Source of the DNA: Microbacterium sp. 1S1
GTDB lineage: Bacteria; Actinomycetota; Actinomycetes; Actinomycetales; Microbacteriaceae
Assembly (NCBI RefSeq): GCF_008271365.1
Contig: NZ_CP043430.1
Location: 2,604,001-2,668,000, forward strand
Direction: 5' to 3'
DNA length: 64,000 nt
Shown here: piece after piece, positions 1 through 8,764 of the stretch
Layout: the number at the start of each line of letters is the position of its first letter
Position numbering within the stretch: position 1 is the first letter of the stretch
Translations under genes and position numbers: made by a program
Notes under the pieces: generated by a model
What the model was told of the DNA's origin: nothing
What the model saw: only the letters and a program-made list of their open reading frames with translations
The model's database searches: none

Positions 1-503
1 GACCTCACGACGAGGTCGAGGCGCTCGTCGGATGAGGTCGGGGCCGCGAGGAAGACCCGGTCGAGACCGAGGCGCTCGCTGGCCGCGATCCACTCGCCTG
101 CGGCCTCCGGAGTGATGTCCGGCGTGATGAGGCCGGCTCCGCCTGCCGCGAGCAGCTCCTCGGCATAGCGATCGACGCCGAACTGCAGGACGGGGTTCCA
201 GTAGGTCATCACGAGCACCGGAACATCGGTCGCTGCCGTGATCGCCCGGATGGCGGTGAAGAGGTCCCTCATCCGGAAGCCGGCGGCGAGGGCCTTGGTC
301 GTCGCCTCCTGGATGATGGCGCCGTCCATGACGGGATCGCTGTACGGCGGACCGAGCTCGATGATGTCCACGCCGTTCTCGGCGAGGGCGATCGCCGCCT
401 GGATACTCGTCTCCAGGTCGGGGAAGCCGACGGGCAGGTAGCCGACGAACGCGCTGCGGCCCGCATCGTGCGCGCGCTGGATGGCCTGTTCGACGCGGCT
501 CAC
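1..503 (-). CDS. trpA: Tryptophan synthase alpha subunit (3' end cut by window edge)
   Basis: TrpA cleaves indole-3-glycerol phosphate to indole and glyceraldehyde 3-phosphate and passes indole to TrpB in the cytoplasmic alpha2-beta2 complex. About 167 residues are present; the C-terminal third lies outside the window. Residues Glu49 (in [10 protein letters not shown]) and Asp60 (in SDPVMDG) fall at exactly the numbers of the catalytic pair in the E. coli enzyme. The start is GTG at 503, overlapping the trpB stop by four bases (GTGA), so it is translationally coupled to trpB. The sequence continues in frame to the window edge with no break. Confidence 0.96.
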   Translation of the reverse strand, partial: MSRVEQAIQRAHDAGRSAFVGYLPVGFPDLETSIQAAIALAENGVDIIELGPPYSDPVMDGAIIQEATTKALAAGFRMRDLFTAIRAITAATDVPVLVMTYWNPVLQFGVDRYAEELLAAGGAGLITPDITPEAAGEWIAASERLGLDRVFLAAPTSSDERLDLVVR

Positions 504-1768
504 AGCTGCGGCTCTCCCTTCGATGCCGCCTCTTCCTCGGCGCTCTCCGCGGACGGGTCGTGGGCCAGGGCTTCGTCGTCGTAGAGCTCGAAGTAGCGCG
601 CGGCGGTATCCATATCCTTGTCGCCACGGCCGGACAGGCAGATCGCGATCAGACCGTCAGGGCCCAGCTCGCGGCCGATCCGCAGCGCCCCGGCGAGGGC
701 GTGAGCGGACTCGATGGCGGGGATGATCCCCTCCGTCCGGCTGAGCAGCCGCAGGGCCTGCATCGCCTCGTCATCCGTCGCGGGGATGTACTCCGCGCGA
801 CCGATGTCCGCCAGCCAGGAGTGCTCCGGACCGACCCCGGGATAGTCGAGACCGGCGGAGATCGAGTGTGATTCGACGGTCTGGCCGTCCTCGTCCTGCA
901 GCACGTACGTCTTCGCGCCGTGCAGGACCCCGGGGCGCCCCCGCTCGATCGATGCGGCGTGCTTGTCGGTGTCGACGCCGTCGCCGGCCGCCTCCACGCC
1001 GTACAGCCGCACGCCCTCGTCGTCCAGGAACGCATCGAACATGCCGATCGCGTTGGATCCACCGCCGACGCAGGCGACGACGGCATCCGGGAGCCGTCCG
1101 ACCTCGTCGAGGAGCTGGGCGCGGGCCTCTTCGCCGATGATCTTCTGGAAGTCGCGGACCATCGCGGGGAACGGATGCGGTCCCGCGGCGGTGCCGAAGA
1201 TGTAGTTCGTCGTCTCGACCGAGGCGACCCAGTCGCGGTACGCGTCGTTGATCGCGTCCTTCAGGGTGCGCGACCCCGAGGTCACTGCGACGACCTCGGC
1301 GCCGAGCAGCCGCATCCGGGCGACGTTCAGCGCCTGCCGCTCCGTGTCGACCTCGCCCATGTAGATCGTGCAGTCGAGGCCGAACAGGGCCGCAGCGGTC
1401 GCCGTCGCGACACCGTGCTGACCGGCACCGGTCTCGGCGATGACGCGCGTCTTGCCGAGGCGCTTGGTCAACAACGCCTGACCCAGCACGTTGTTGATCT
1501 TGTGCGACCCGGTGTGGTTGAGGTCCTCGCGCTTGAGGAAGACCCGCGCGCCGCCCGCGTGCTCGGCGAACCGGGGCACCTCGGTGAGGGCGGAGGGCCG
1601 GCCGGCATAGGAGGACAAGAGGTGCGACAGCTCGGCCCGGAACGCCGGGTCGGCGATGGCGTCCTCGTATGCGGTCGTCAGCTCGTCGATCGCGGCGACC
1701 AGCGACTCGGGCATGTACCGCCCGCCGAAGTCGCCGAAGAACGGACCATGCTGGTCACGCAGACTCAC
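500..1768 (-). CDS. trpB: Tryptophan synthase beta subunit
   Basis: TrpB is the PLP enzyme that condenses indole with L-serine to make tryptophan. At 422 residues it is slightly longer than the usual ~400, because of an acidic C-terminal tail after the conserved [10 protein letters not shown] end. The PLP lysine is Lys90 in [10 protein letters not shown], and the phosphate-binding loop GGGSNAIG lies near residue 230. The GTG start overlaps the trpC stop by four bases (GTGA), and its own stop overlaps the trpA start in the same way, giving a tight trpC-trpB-trpA unit. The N-terminal [16 protein letters not shown] signature supports this start. Confidence 0.98.
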   Translation of the reverse strand: MSLRDQHGPFFGDFGGRYMPESLVAAIDELTTAYEDAIADPAFRAELSHLLSSYAGRPSALTEVPRFAEHAGGARVFLKREDLNHTGSHKINNVLGQALLTKRLGKTRVIAETGAGQHGVATATAAALFGLDCTIYMGEVDTERQALNVARMRLLGAEVVAVTSGSRTLKDAINDAYRDWVASVETTNYIFGTAAGPHPFPAMVRDFQKIIGEEARAQLLDEVGRLPDAVVACVGGGSNAIGMFDAFLDDEGVRLYGVEAAGDGVDTDKHAASIERGRPGVLHGAKTYVLQDEDGQTVESHSISAGLDYPGVGPEHSWLADIGRAEYIPATDDEAMQALRLLSRTEGIIPAIESAHALAGALRIGRELGPDGLIAICLSGRGDKDMDTAARYFELYDDEALAHDPSAESAEEEAASKGEPQL

Positions 1769-2541
1769 TTCGCCTCCAGGAAGCTCTCGAGAGTGGCGAC
1801 CGGGTCTCCGGTCACCAGGGCCTCACCGATCAGCACCACGTCGGCACCGGCCGAACGGTAGTGTGCGACGTCGGCGGGCGTGAGCACCGCGGACTCCGCG
1901 ATCTTGATCGCTGCGTCGGGAATGCGATCGACGAGGCGGCCGAACAGATCACGGTCGAGCTCGAGGGTCTTCAGGTCGCGAGCGTTCACCCCGATGAGGT
2001 CGGCGCCGAGGTCGATCGCGGCCTCCAGCTCCTCGGCCGAGTGGGTCTCCACGAGCGGCGTCATGCCGAGTTCGAGAACGAACCCGTACAGATCGCGGAG
2101 AACGTCGGGCTCCAGCCCTGCCACGATGAGCAGGACGAGGTCGGCTCCTGCGGCACGCGCCTCGAGCACCTGATAGCGCGTGGCGATGAAGTCCTTGCGC
2201 AGCACCGGCAGGGAGACGCGGGCCGTGACGGCCTCCAGGTCGGCGAGACTGCCGCCGAAACGGCGCTCCTCGGTCAGGACGCTGATCGCAGAGGCGCCTC
2301 CGGTCTCATACAGCGCCGCTTGGTGAGCGGGATCGGGGATCTCGGCGAGGGCACCTCGCGACGGGCTGGCCCGCTTCACCTCGGCGATGATCTTGACCCG
2401 CTCAGCCGGGGCGAGGAACGCCAGTGCGTCCTTCGCCGCAGGGCGCGCCAGAGCCTCACGCTCGACCACGGCGAGTGGACGGGAGAGGGCACGACCCTCG
2501 GCGTCTGCGACAGCGCCGGCCGTCAGGTCGGCGAGGACCAC
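1765..2541 (-). CDS. trpC: Indole-3-glycerol phosphate synthase
   Basis: TrpC closes the indole ring in tryptophan synthesis, converting carboxyphenylaminodeoxyribulose 5-phosphate to indole-3-glycerol phosphate in a TIM barrel. Family motifs are present: [13 protein letters not shown] with the catalytic Lys, LRKDFI, and [10 protein letters not shown] chose GTG at 2541 (258 aa). It shares one base with the TAG stop of the upstream small gene and has a GAAGG ribosome-binding site seven bases away. A longer in-frame reading extends to 2646, but that part only mirrors the upstream gene. It is coupled to trpB by a GTGA overlap. This is the monofunctional actinobacterial form, not fused to TrpF. 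Confidence 0.96.
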   Translation of the reverse strand: MVLADLTAGAVADAEGRALSRPLAVVEREALARPAAKDALAFLAPAERVKIIAEVKRASPSRGALAEIPDPAHQAALYETGGASAISVLTEERRFGGSLADLEAVTARVSLPVLRKDFIATRYQVLEARAAGADLVLLIVAGLEPDVLRDLYGFVLELGMTPLVETHSAEELEAAIDLGADLIGVNARDLKTLELDRDLFGRLVDRIPDAAIKIAESAVLTPADVAHYRSAGADVVLIGEALVTGDPVATLESFLEAK

Positions 2542-2771
2542 TAGTGCGCCTTCGGGGCGTACTTGGGACCCTTCACGCCGTATCCCGCCTTCGCGAGCAG
2601 CCAGCCGACGATCGCCCCGATCGGGATCAACGCGGCCGAGATCCACACCAGGGTCGGCTGCTCGAAGCAGAACGCGACCGTCGCGGCGGCGAAGCCGACG
2701 AGCATGATCACGACGGCGGTCCAGGCCGCAGGCGAGTGTCCGTGGCCGGGGTCAGCGATCGGGTTGGTCAT
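2541..2771 (-). CDS. HGxxPAAW family small membrane protein
   Basis: This is a 76-residue protein with the signature HGHSPAAW at residues 10-17, followed by two hydrophobic segments (about 18-36 and 41-61) and a short basic tail. The HGxxPAAW family is small, actinobacterial and without an established function, and it is commonly found in front of trpC. A GGAGGA ribosome-binding site precedes the ATG, and the stop shares one base with the trpC GTG, so the two are cotranslated. A regulatory or membrane-stabilising link to tryptophan synthesis would be inference from position only. Confidence 0.85.
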   Translation of the reverse strand: MTNPIADPGHGHSPAAWTAVVIMLVGFAAATVAFCFEQPTLVWISAALIPIGAIVGWLLAKAGYGVKGPKYAPKAH

Positions 2772-2805
2772 GTTCTCCTCCGGGGACGACGTGGGATCTG
2801 GGTTC

Positions 2806-2811
2806 AGTCTA
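2806..2811 (-). promoter_or_regulatory. Putative -10 hexamer (TAGACT) before HGxxPAAW-trpCBA
   Basis: The 46-base gap after the Trp-associated membrane gene contains TAGACT on the minus strand, 34 bases before the ATG. It fits the actinobacterial TANNNT -10 pattern. No clear -35 element is visible. If it is active, trpCBA could be transcribed separately from the his genes upstream. Confidence 0.35.
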
Positions 2812-2817
2812 TCGGGG

Positions 2818-3408
2818 TCAACGCGTGGGATCGGACCCGCGGGACAGCTCGTCCCACGAATCGACGGCGTCGACGGGACCGTCGTGCGACGCGCCGCTGG
2901 GCGCGTCGGTACGGTAGCGGCGACCGCCGACCTTCCAACGCCGCCAGGTGGACAGCACGACGACGGCGGCGACCAGCAGGATCACCCAGCCCCCGAGAGC
3001 AAGGAAGGGCCAGGCCGACGGCACGATGCTCGCGGCGACCTCATGCACCGCGCCGCTCCCGGCGAGTCCCGTCGTCTCGGTGACGGTGGCGGCGACCGCG
3101 CCGTACGCATCGCCGACGAGGAGCTGCACCGTGGACCAGCCGAGGAACAGGGCCGCGGCCGCCGCGAGCACGCCGAACACGAGGCGCACGGCTCGCCCGG
3201 CGATCGCGAGAGCCGCGCCCAGTGCGAGCACGGCGAGGCTCAGCGGTGCCAGCAGTACCAGGGCGGAGGCGCCGGGGACGAGGATGTCCTCCCCTGCGTC
3301 GGCGCGCTGCACGGTGAACCACGTCTGCGTGGAGGAGATGATGCCGATGGCCCCGGCCAGGAGGAACCCGGTCACGGAGAGCGACCGGCCACGCTGGGCG
3401 AGCGTCAC
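2818..3408 (-). CDS. Tryptophan biosynthesis-associated (Trp_oprn_chp) membrane protein
   Basis: This 196-residue protein has four hydrophobic segments (near residues 11-27, 46-66, 72-92 and 133-153) and a soluble, acidic C-terminus. Its length, topology and place between hisI and trpC match the actinobacterial Trp-operon-associated membrane protein family, whose biochemical role is unknown. The GTG start at 3408 overlaps the hisI stop by four bases (GTGA); an in-frame extension further upstream only reads through hisI. In many relatives trpE sits directly before this gene, but here hisI does. Confidence 0.82.
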   Translation of the reverse strand: MTLAQRGRSLSVTGFLLAGAIGIISSTQTWFTVQRADAGEDILVPGASALVLLAPLSLAVLALGAALAIAGRAVRLVFGVLAAAAALFLGWSTVQLLVGDAYGAVAATVTETTGLAGSGAVHEVAASIVPSAWPFLALGGWVILLVAAVVVLSTWRRWKVGGRRYRTDAPSGASHDGPVDAVDSWDELSRGSDPTR

Positions 3409-3788
3409 GATCCGCTCACCCCGTCGACGGCGCCCAGGTCGGTCGTGTCGAAGCACGACCGCGTCCCGGTGTGGCACGCGGGCCCGGTCTGGTCGACGAG
3501 GAGGAGGAGGGCGTCGCCGTCGCAGTCGAGGCGGGCCTCCCGCACGACCTGGATATGCCCGGACGTGTCTCCCTTGCGCCAGTACTCGCGGCGCGAGCGC
3601 GACCAGTACGTCGCGCGCCCCGACGTGAGCGTGCGGCGCAGGGCCTCGGCATCCACCCACGCGAGCATCAGCACCTCGCGCGTGTCCCACTGCTGCACGA
3701 TGATCGGGGCGAGGCCGTCGGCGTTGAACGCGACCTGCGCGATGCGGTCGTCCACGGACGACTCTCCCTGATTCGGCGCGTCGGTCAT
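3405..3788 (-). CDS. hisI: Phosphoribosyl-AMP cyclohydrolase
   Basis: HisI hydrolyses phosphoribosyl-AMP, the third step of histidine synthesis. It is the stand-alone 127-residue form; the pyrophosphatase activity is encoded separately by hisE in this window. The zinc ligands Cys89, Cys105 and Cys112 (in DCDGD and [12 protein letters not shown]) and the magnesium-binding aspartates 88, 90 and 92 are all visible. The ATG start overlaps the hisF stop (ATGA), and the gene's own TGA overlaps the start of the Trp-associated membrane gene. Confidence 0.97.
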   Translation of the reverse strand: MTDAPNQGESSVDDRIAQVAFNADGLAPIIVQQWDTREVLMLAWVDAEALRRTLTSGRATYWSRSRREYWRKGDTSGHIQVVREARLDCDGDALLLLVDQTGPACHTGTRSCFDTTDLGAVDGVSGS

Positions 3789-4546
3789 CGGACGAGCACT
3801 CCTTCCGCGCGCAGCGCGTCCTTCACGTCTCCGACCGTCAGCGCACCGGTGTGGAAGACGCTGGCCGCGAGCACCGCATCGGCGCCCGCTTTGATCGCCG
3901 GAGCGAAGTCGGTCGCCCGTCCGGCGCCACCGGAGGCGATCACCGGAATCGGCGCGGCCTCGCGCATGAGCCGGACGAGCTCCAGATCGAAGCCGTCCCG
4001 GGTGCCGTCGGCGTCGATCGAGTTGACCAGCAGCTCCCCCGCACCGCGTTCCGATGCCTCGCGCGCCCAGTCGAGCGCGTCCAGCGTCGTCTGTGTGCGC
4101 CCGCCGTGCGTCGTCACCACGAAACCGGAGCGCGTGGTGTCCGCGCGCTTGACGTCGAGCGAGAGCACGAGCACCTGGGCACCGAACCGATCCGCGATCT
4201 CGCCGATGAGCTCGGGACGGGCGATCGCCGCGGAGTTCACGCCGACCTTGTCCGCACCCACCGAGAGGAGCCGCGCGACGTCGTCGACGCTGCGCACGCC
4301 GCCGCCGACGGTCAGCGGCACGAAGACCTGCTCCGCGGTGCGCTGGACGACGTCGTACGTCGTCGCCCGCGCGTCCACCGTCGCCGTGACGTCCAGGAAC
4401 GTGATCTCGTCTGCTCCCTGCGCCGCATAGTGCCTGGCCAGCTCCACCGGGTCACCCATGTCGCGGAGGTTCTCGAAGTTGACTCCCTTGACGACGCGCC
4501 CGTCGGCGACGTCGAGACACGGGATGACGCGACAAGCGAGGGCCAT
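3785..4546 (-). CDS. hisF: Imidazole glycerol phosphate synthase, cyclase subunit
   Basis: HisF is the cyclase half of imidazole glycerol phosphate synthase; it uses ammonia delivered by the HisH glutaminase (not in this window) to make imidazole glycerol phosphate and AICAR. It is a 253-residue beta/alpha barrel. The catalytic aspartates are Asp12 (in [14 protein letters not shown]) and Asp131 (in LVLSLDVKR), matching Asp11 and Asp130 of the bacterial family. Its ATG shares one base with the hisG TGA (TGATG), and its stop overlaps hisI by four bases. Confidence 0.98.
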   Translation of the reverse strand: MALACRVIPCLDVADGRVVKGVNFENLRDMGDPVELARHYAAQGADEITFLDVTATVDARATTYDVVQRTAEQVFVPLTVGGGVRSVDDVARLLSVGADKVGVNSAAIARPELIGEIADRFGAQVLVLSLDVKRADTTRSGFVVTTHGGRTQTTLDALDWAREASERGAGELLVNSIDADGTRDGFDLELVRLMREAAPIPVIASGGAGRATDFAPAIKAGADAVLAASVFHTGALTVGDVKDALRAEGVLVR

Positions 4547-5385
4547 CAGAGCCTCGCCGCGTGGATCGCGGTGACGAGGATGGCCCGCGCGCCCAGGGCG
4601 TAGAGGTCATCCATCACCTGATTGACACGACGCCGCGGGATCATGACCCGGACCGCGACCCAGGCCGGGTCGCGGAGAGGCGAGATCGTCGCGGACTCGC
4701 GACCGGGCGCGATGGCCACGGCCTGATCGACGAGCTCGGTGGGGAGGTCGTAGTCGAGCAGCACGTAGCGGCGCGCGACCATCACGCCGCGGAGCCGGCG
4801 CAGCAGTGTGTCAACGCCTTCGGCCTCACCGGGACGGCTGATCAGCACGGCCTCGGACTCGAGGATCACGGGGCCGAAAATCTCCAGCCCGGCCTGACGG
4901 AGCGTGGTGCCGGTGGACACGACGTCGGCGACCGCATCGGCGACACCGAGGCGCACCGCGGACTCCACCGCGCCGTCGAGCTGCACGAGTTCGGCGCTGA
5001 CGCCCTGGTCGCGAAGGAAGGAGCCGACCAGACCCGGGTACGCGGAGGCGACGCGGACGCCGTCGAGGTCTTCGATGGACGTGAAGCGTCCGGGAGGACC
5101 GGCGAAACGGAACGTGGACGCCCCGAACCCGAGCTGCTCGATCTCGCGTGCCGGCTGCTGCACGTCGAGGAGGAGGTCACGGCCGGTGATGCCGACGTCG
5201 AGGGCCCCGGAGGCGACGTACGTCGCGATGTCACGGGGCCGGAGGAAGAAGAACTCGACGTCGTTCTCGGCGTCGATGACATGCAGGGTCTTGGGGTCGC
5301 GGCGGCCGGCATAGCCCGCCTCCGCGAGCATCTCGGCGGCGGTCTCGGAGAGCGAGCCCTTGTTGGGAACGGCGATGCGCAGCAT
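4546..5385 (-). CDS. hisG: ATP phosphoribosyltransferase (long form, HisG)
   Basis: HisG joins ATP and PRPP in the first, committed step of histidine synthesis. At 279 residues it is the long form with a C-terminal ferredoxin-like regulatory domain (from about residue 210), which in this family binds histidine for feedback inhibition; it does not need HisZ. Conserved features are the N-terminal [11 protein letters not shown], the DVGITGRD segment and the PRPP-binding [16 protein letters not shown] site six bases before the ATG supports the start. The order is hisE-hisG-hisF-hisI, with 38 bases between hisE and hisG. Confidence 0.97.
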   Translation of the reverse strand: MLRIAVPNKGSLSETAAEMLAEAGYAGRRDPKTLHVIDAENDVEFFFLRPRDIATYVASGALDVGITGRDLLLDVQQPAREIEQLGFGASTFRFAGPPGRFTSIEDLDGVRVASAYPGLVGSFLRDQGVSAELVQLDGAVESAVRLGVADAVADVVSTGTTLRQAGLEIFGPVILESEAVLISRPGEAEGVDTLLRRLRGVMVARRYVLLDYDLPTELVDQAVAIAPGRESATISPLRDPAWVAVRVMIPRRRVNQVMDDLYALGARAILVTAIHAARL

Positions 5386-5423
5386 GAACGGCTTTCAGTT
5401 CGAAGGGGTGGGACCGGAGCGCA

Positions 5424-5687
5424 TCAGAGATGTCGGTAGACGTCCTGCAGGGTGAGGCCCTTCGCGAGCATCATGACCTGCAGGTGGTAGAGGAGCTGCG
5501 AGATCTCCTCCGCTGCCGCGGCGTCCGATTCGTACTCCGCCGCCATCCAGACCTCGGCGGCCTCTTCGACGATCTTCTTGCCGATCGTGTGCACGCCACC
5601 GTCGAGCTCCGCCACGGTCCCCGATCCTTCAGGACGGGTCTCGGCCTTGACGCTGAGCTCGGCGAACAGCTCGTCGAAAGTCTTCAC
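5424..5687 (-). CDS. hisE: Phosphoribosyl-ATP pyrophosphatase
   Basis: HisE hydrolyses phosphoribosyl-ATP to phosphoribosyl-AMP, the second step of histidine synthesis. This 87-residue all-alpha protein has the MazG-like motif EEAAEVW at 41-47 and EISQLLYH at 61-68. GTG at 5687 is the only possible start near the conserved [10 protein letters not shown], because an in-frame TAG lies four codons upstream. It overlaps the rpe stop by four bases. The GGAGG run is only one base from the GTG, which is poor ribosome-binding geometry, whereas a TAGCCT hexamer lies exactly six bases upstream. Coupled or leaderless initiation is therefore more likely than a normal Shine-Dalgarno start. Confidence 0.95.
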   Translation of the reverse strand: MKTFDELFAELSVKAETRPEGSGTVAELDGGVHTIGKKIVEEAAEVWMAAEYESDAAAAEEISQLLYHLQVMMLAKGLTLQDVYRHL

Positions 5688-6364
5688 CCCTCCAGGCTAC
5701 CGGCTCGCGCGAGGTCCCTGAGCCGGGTGACCGCCGCCTCCACGTCGTCCGCACCGTAGACCGCGGATCCCGCGACGAACGTGTCCGCCCCGGCCTCGGC
5801 CGCCTGTGCGATCGTCGCGTCCGAGATACCCCCGTCGACCTGCAGCCACACCGACGAGCCCCGCCGCCGCGCCTCTGTGGAGAGCGCCTGCAGCTTGGGC
5901 ATCGTCTCGGGCATGAAGCCCTGTCCACCGAATCCGGGCTCCACCGTCATCACCAGGATCTGATCGAACTCGTCCAACAGCTCGAAGAGTCCCTCCACCG
6001 GAGTCGCGGGCTTGACCGCCACGCCCGCCCGAGCACCGATGTCGCGCAGCCGGCGAGCGAGAACCACCGGCTCCCCCGCCGCCTCGAGGTGGAAGGTCAC
6101 GCTCGCCGCGCCGAGTTCGGCGTACCCGGGAGCCCAGCGATCCGGGTCCGTGATCATGAGGTGCACGTCGAGCGGGACCGGGCTGGTCTCCTGGATGCGC
6201 TGCACCATCTGCGGACCGAAGGTGAGGTTCGGGACGAAGTGGTTGTCCATGACGTCGACGTGCGCGAAGTCGGCCGTCGCGATGCGAGCGAGCTCCGCCT
6301 GCATGTTCACGAAGTCGGCGGCGAGGATGCTGGGGTTGATACGCGGTGCGCGGGGCAGGTCCAT
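5684..6364 (-). CDS. rpe: Ribulose-phosphate 3-epimerase
   Basis: Rpe interconverts ribulose 5-phosphate and xylulose 5-phosphate in the pentose phosphate pathway. It is a 226-residue TIM barrel. His35, Asp37 and Met39 (in [14 protein letters not shown]) and His68 (in LDVHLM) sit at the residue numbers of the metal-binding active site, and the second catalytic aspartate is in LQVDGGIS. The ATG at 6364 gives the usual length; a longer in-frame reading upstream only crosses the rsmB gene. It lies four bases after rsmB and overlaps hisE by four. Fmt-rsmB-rpe is a common actinobacterial order. Confidence 0.97.
   Translation of the reverse strand: MDLPRAPRINPSILAADFVNMQAELARIATADFAHVDVMDNHFVPNLTFGPQMVQRIQETSPVPLDVHLMITDPDRWAPGYAELGAASVTFHLEAAGEPVVLARRLRDIGARAGVAVKPATPVEGLFELLDEFDQILVMTVEPGFGGQGFMPETMPKLQALSTEARRRGSSVWLQVDGGISDATIAQAAEAGADTFVAGSAVYGADDVEAAVTRLRDLARAGSLEG
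5694..5699 (-). promoter_or_regulatory. Putative -10 (TAGCCT) six bases before hisE
   Basis: TAGCCT inside the last codons of rpe is separated by exactly six bases from the hisE GTG. The same 11-base string TAGCCTGGAGG stands directly before the rarA ATG. This spacing puts transcription initiation at or next to the start codon, so hisE may also be made from a leaderless internal transcript. Confidence 0.4.
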
Positions 6365-6368
6365 GATC

Positions 6369-7826
6369 TCAGCCTTCCTTCGGGGCGTCTGTTGCGAGAG
6401 GGCGCTGCAGGAGCGCGAGGAACATCGCGTCGGTGCCGTGGCGATGCGGCCAGAGCTGGACACTGCCGGTCTGCGAGCGCCCGTCGTCGGCGAGGTCGAT
6501 CGGCGACCGTGCCACGCCGCGCAGCACGGCACGGGCATCGAGTTCGACGAGCTCAGGACGCAGGCGCCGCACCTCCTCGACCACCGCGGTCGTCTCCGCG
6601 AGGTGGGGTGAGCAGGTGACGTAGGCGACGACGCCTCCTGGCGCCAGCGCGTCCACGGCCGCCGCGAGCAGCCCGACCTGCAGCGGCACGAGTTCGGCGA
6701 CGTCAGCCGGCGACTTCCGCCAGCGCGCCTCCGGTCGCCGGCGCAGCGCGCCGAGGCCGGTGCAGGGGGCGTCCACGAGGATCCGGTCGAACACCCCCGG
6801 CCGCTCGGCCGCGAGTTCCCGCCCATCACGCTCGTGCACGGTGACCTCTCCCGGAACGGCGCGCAGCGCGTTGCGCACGAGCCGGGCGCGGGTCGGCACC
6901 ACCTCGTTCGCCTCCAGGACCGCGCCGTTCTGCCGGGCGACGGCAGCGAGCAGCGCTGTCTTCCCGCCGGGGCCGGCGCACAGGTCGAGCCATCGCTCTC
7001 CCGCTCGCACAGGTGTCACCGCCGTCAGGGCGAGAGCGACGAGCTGCGAGCCCTCGTCCTGTACCCGGACGGTCCCCTCGGACGCCCCCATCGCGAGGCG
7101 CGGATCCCCGCCGGGAGAGCCGAAAGCGGTGGGGGCATACGGCCGTCGCGGCTCCCCGGGATCGGCCAGACCGGGGAGGGCGACCAGCGTGACCTCGGGC
7201 GAGACGTTGTCGGCCTCCAGCAGTGCGTCCAGCTCCTCCACCCGCTCCTCGGCAGCGAGGGCGCGCCGCAGCGCCCGGATGACCCACACGGGGTGCGCGG
7301 CTCGGAGCGCCAGACGCTCGTCGTCTGACCGGGCGGCCTGCTCGATGCGGGCCAGCCACTGCTCGGGTGATTCGCGGGCGATCCTTCGGAGCACCGCGTT
7401 GGCGAAGCTGGACGCGCCGCGACCCGCGGCGAGTGCCACCAGGTTCACGGACTCGTTCACCGCGGCGTGCGGAGCCACCCGTGTCGCGACGAGCTGATGG
7501 ACTGCGAGCCGGAGCGCGTCGAGCACCGCGGGGTCGACCGCGTCGGCAGGGCGATCGGCGGCGGCGGCGACGATCGCGTCGTAGGTCCCGCGGCGACGCA
7601 GCGTTCCGTAGGTCAGTTCGGTCGCCAGCGCGGCGTCCTGCGGTTCCAGGCCTGCCTCGGCGATCGCGGTCGGGAGGAGGAGGTTGGCATAGGCGTCGGA
7701 GTCCGACACGGCCCGGAGCACGTCGTAGGCCACTCGCCGCGCGGGCTGCACGGTCCGGCTCGGGCCACGACCGCCGCTGGCGCGCGGCTCACGTTGTGGG
7801 GCGTTGCGGCGCCGTCCGTCGCTCAT
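6369..7826 (-). CDS. rsmB: 16S rRNA (cytosine-967-C5) methyltransferase, RsmB/Sun-type
   Basis: This SAM-dependent rRNA methyltransferase has 485 residues. The N-terminal part (about 30-160) is the NusB-like RNA-binding domain and the C-terminal part is the Rossmann methyltransferase. It shows the SAM motif LDLCAGPGGKTALLAA and the two cysteines of the m5C family: DAPCTGLG (motif IV) and YVTCSPH (the catalytic TC). The very N-terminus is basic and disordered. I chose the ATG that overlaps the fmt stop (ATGA). The exact target, 16S C967, is assigned from the family. Confidence 0.93.
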   Translation of the reverse strand: MSDGRRRNAPQREPRASGGRGPSRTVQPARRVAYDVLRAVSDSDAYANLLLPTAIAEAGLEPQDAALATELTYGTLRRRGTYDAIVAAAADRPADAVDPAVLDALRLAVHQLVATRVAPHAAVNESVNLVALAAGRGASSFANAVLRRIARESPEQWLARIEQAARSDDERLALRAAHPVWVIRALRRALAAEERVEELDALLEADNVSPEVTLVALPGLADPGEPRRPYAPTAFGSPGGDPRLAMGASEGTVRVQDEGSQLVALALTAVTPVRAGERWLDLCAGPGGKTALLAAVARQNGAVLEANEVVPTRARLVRNALRAVPGEVTVHERDGRELAAERPGVFDRILVDAPCTGLGALRRRPEARWRKSPADVAELVPLQVGLLAAAVDALAPGGVVAYVTCSPHLAETTAVVEEVRRLRPELVELDARAVLRGVARSPIDLADDGRSQTGSVQLWPHRHGTDAMFLALLQRPLATDAPKEG

Positions 7827-8746
7827 GAGCCGGCCACCGGAGTCGTGCCCTGGAGACCCCGCCACCAGTCGGCAGCGTTCATCGCCCCCTTGCCCGCGGG
7901 CTGCAGCCGGGTCACCGCCAGGGGCGAGGTGGCCGTGCCGATCAGCACCTCCGAGCGGGTCCCCGCCACGGTCCCGGGCGGGAGGTCATCGCGCTCTCCC
8001 CCGTCGTCCGGCCGCGCAGCGAGGATCTTCAGCCGTTGACCATCGATGGTCGTGTGCGCCCCGGGCTCCGGTGTGACCCCGCGGAAGCGGGCGTACACGA
8101 CGTCCAGCGGCTCCTGGAAATCCAGCAGACCGTCCTCGAGGTTCAGTTTGCCGGCGAAGGTCGGCTCGCCTTCCTGGGGAACGGCGCGGGCACTGCCGTC
8201 GGCGATCGCCGTCACCACCTCGGCGGTGAGGGCAGCCCCGTCGATCGCCAGGGTCTCCAGTGCGTCGCCGGCCGTCGCCGTCTCCGAGATCTCGACGGCG
8301 CGGGACGCGAACACGTCGCCGGCGTCGAGTTCGGGGACGAGTCGGAAGACGCTCGCACCGAGGACGGAGTCCCCGGCGATCAGCGCGCGCTGGACCGGAG
8401 CCGCGCCGCGCCACGCCGGCAGGAGCGAGAAATGGAGGTTGATCCAGCCGGCGTCGGGCGTGGACAGGAGGGGTTCGCGGACGAGGCCGCCGTACGCGAC
8501 GATCACGCCGAGCTCGGGTCGCAGGGCCGCGATCTCCGCCGTCGCGGCCTCGTCGAGCCGCGCCGCCTGGATGACAGGCAACCCGAGCTCGGCGGCGACC
8601 TGGGCGACCGGCGAGGGAGTGAGCACGCGTTTCCGTCCGAGCGGGGCGTCGGGCCGTGTCACGACGGCGGCGATGTCGTGCTCGGCGGCGAGACGTCGCA
8701 GAGTGGGGACCGCGGCGGCGGGAGTGCCGGCGAAGACGAGGCGCAT
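7823..8746 (-). CDS. fmt: Methionyl-tRNA formyltransferase
   Basis: Fmt formylates the methionine on initiator tRNA using 10-formyl-tetrahydrofolate. The 307 residues comprise the N-terminal formyltransferase domain and the C-terminal OB-like domain. Catalytic Asn103, His105 (in NLHFSLLPAWRGAAP) and Asp141 (in ELDAGD) are present. The gene begins 18 bases after priA and overlaps rsmB by four bases, so formylation and rRNA methylation genes are cotranslated. Confidence 0.97.
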   Translation of the reverse strand: MRLVFAGTPAAAVPTLRRLAAEHDIAAVVTRPDAPLGRKRVLTPSPVAQVAAELGLPVIQAARLDEAATAEIAALRPELGVIVAYGGLVREPLLSTPDAGWINLHFSLLPAWRGAAPVQRALIAGDSVLGASVFRLVPELDAGDVFASRAVEISETATAGDALETLAIDGAALTAEVVTAIADGSARAVPQEGEPTFAGKLNLEDGLLDFQEPLDVVYARFRGVTPEPGAHTTIDGQRLKILAARPDDGGERDDLPPGTVAGTRSEVLIGTATSPLAVTRLQPAGKGAMNAADWWRGLQGTTPVAGS

Positions 8747-8764
8747 GAAGGTTCTCCGGATGGG

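Noticed and set aside
2772..2817. Tryptophan leader peptide or attenuator before trpCBA
   Set aside because: The gap is 46 bases with no Trp-rich reading frame or terminator pair.
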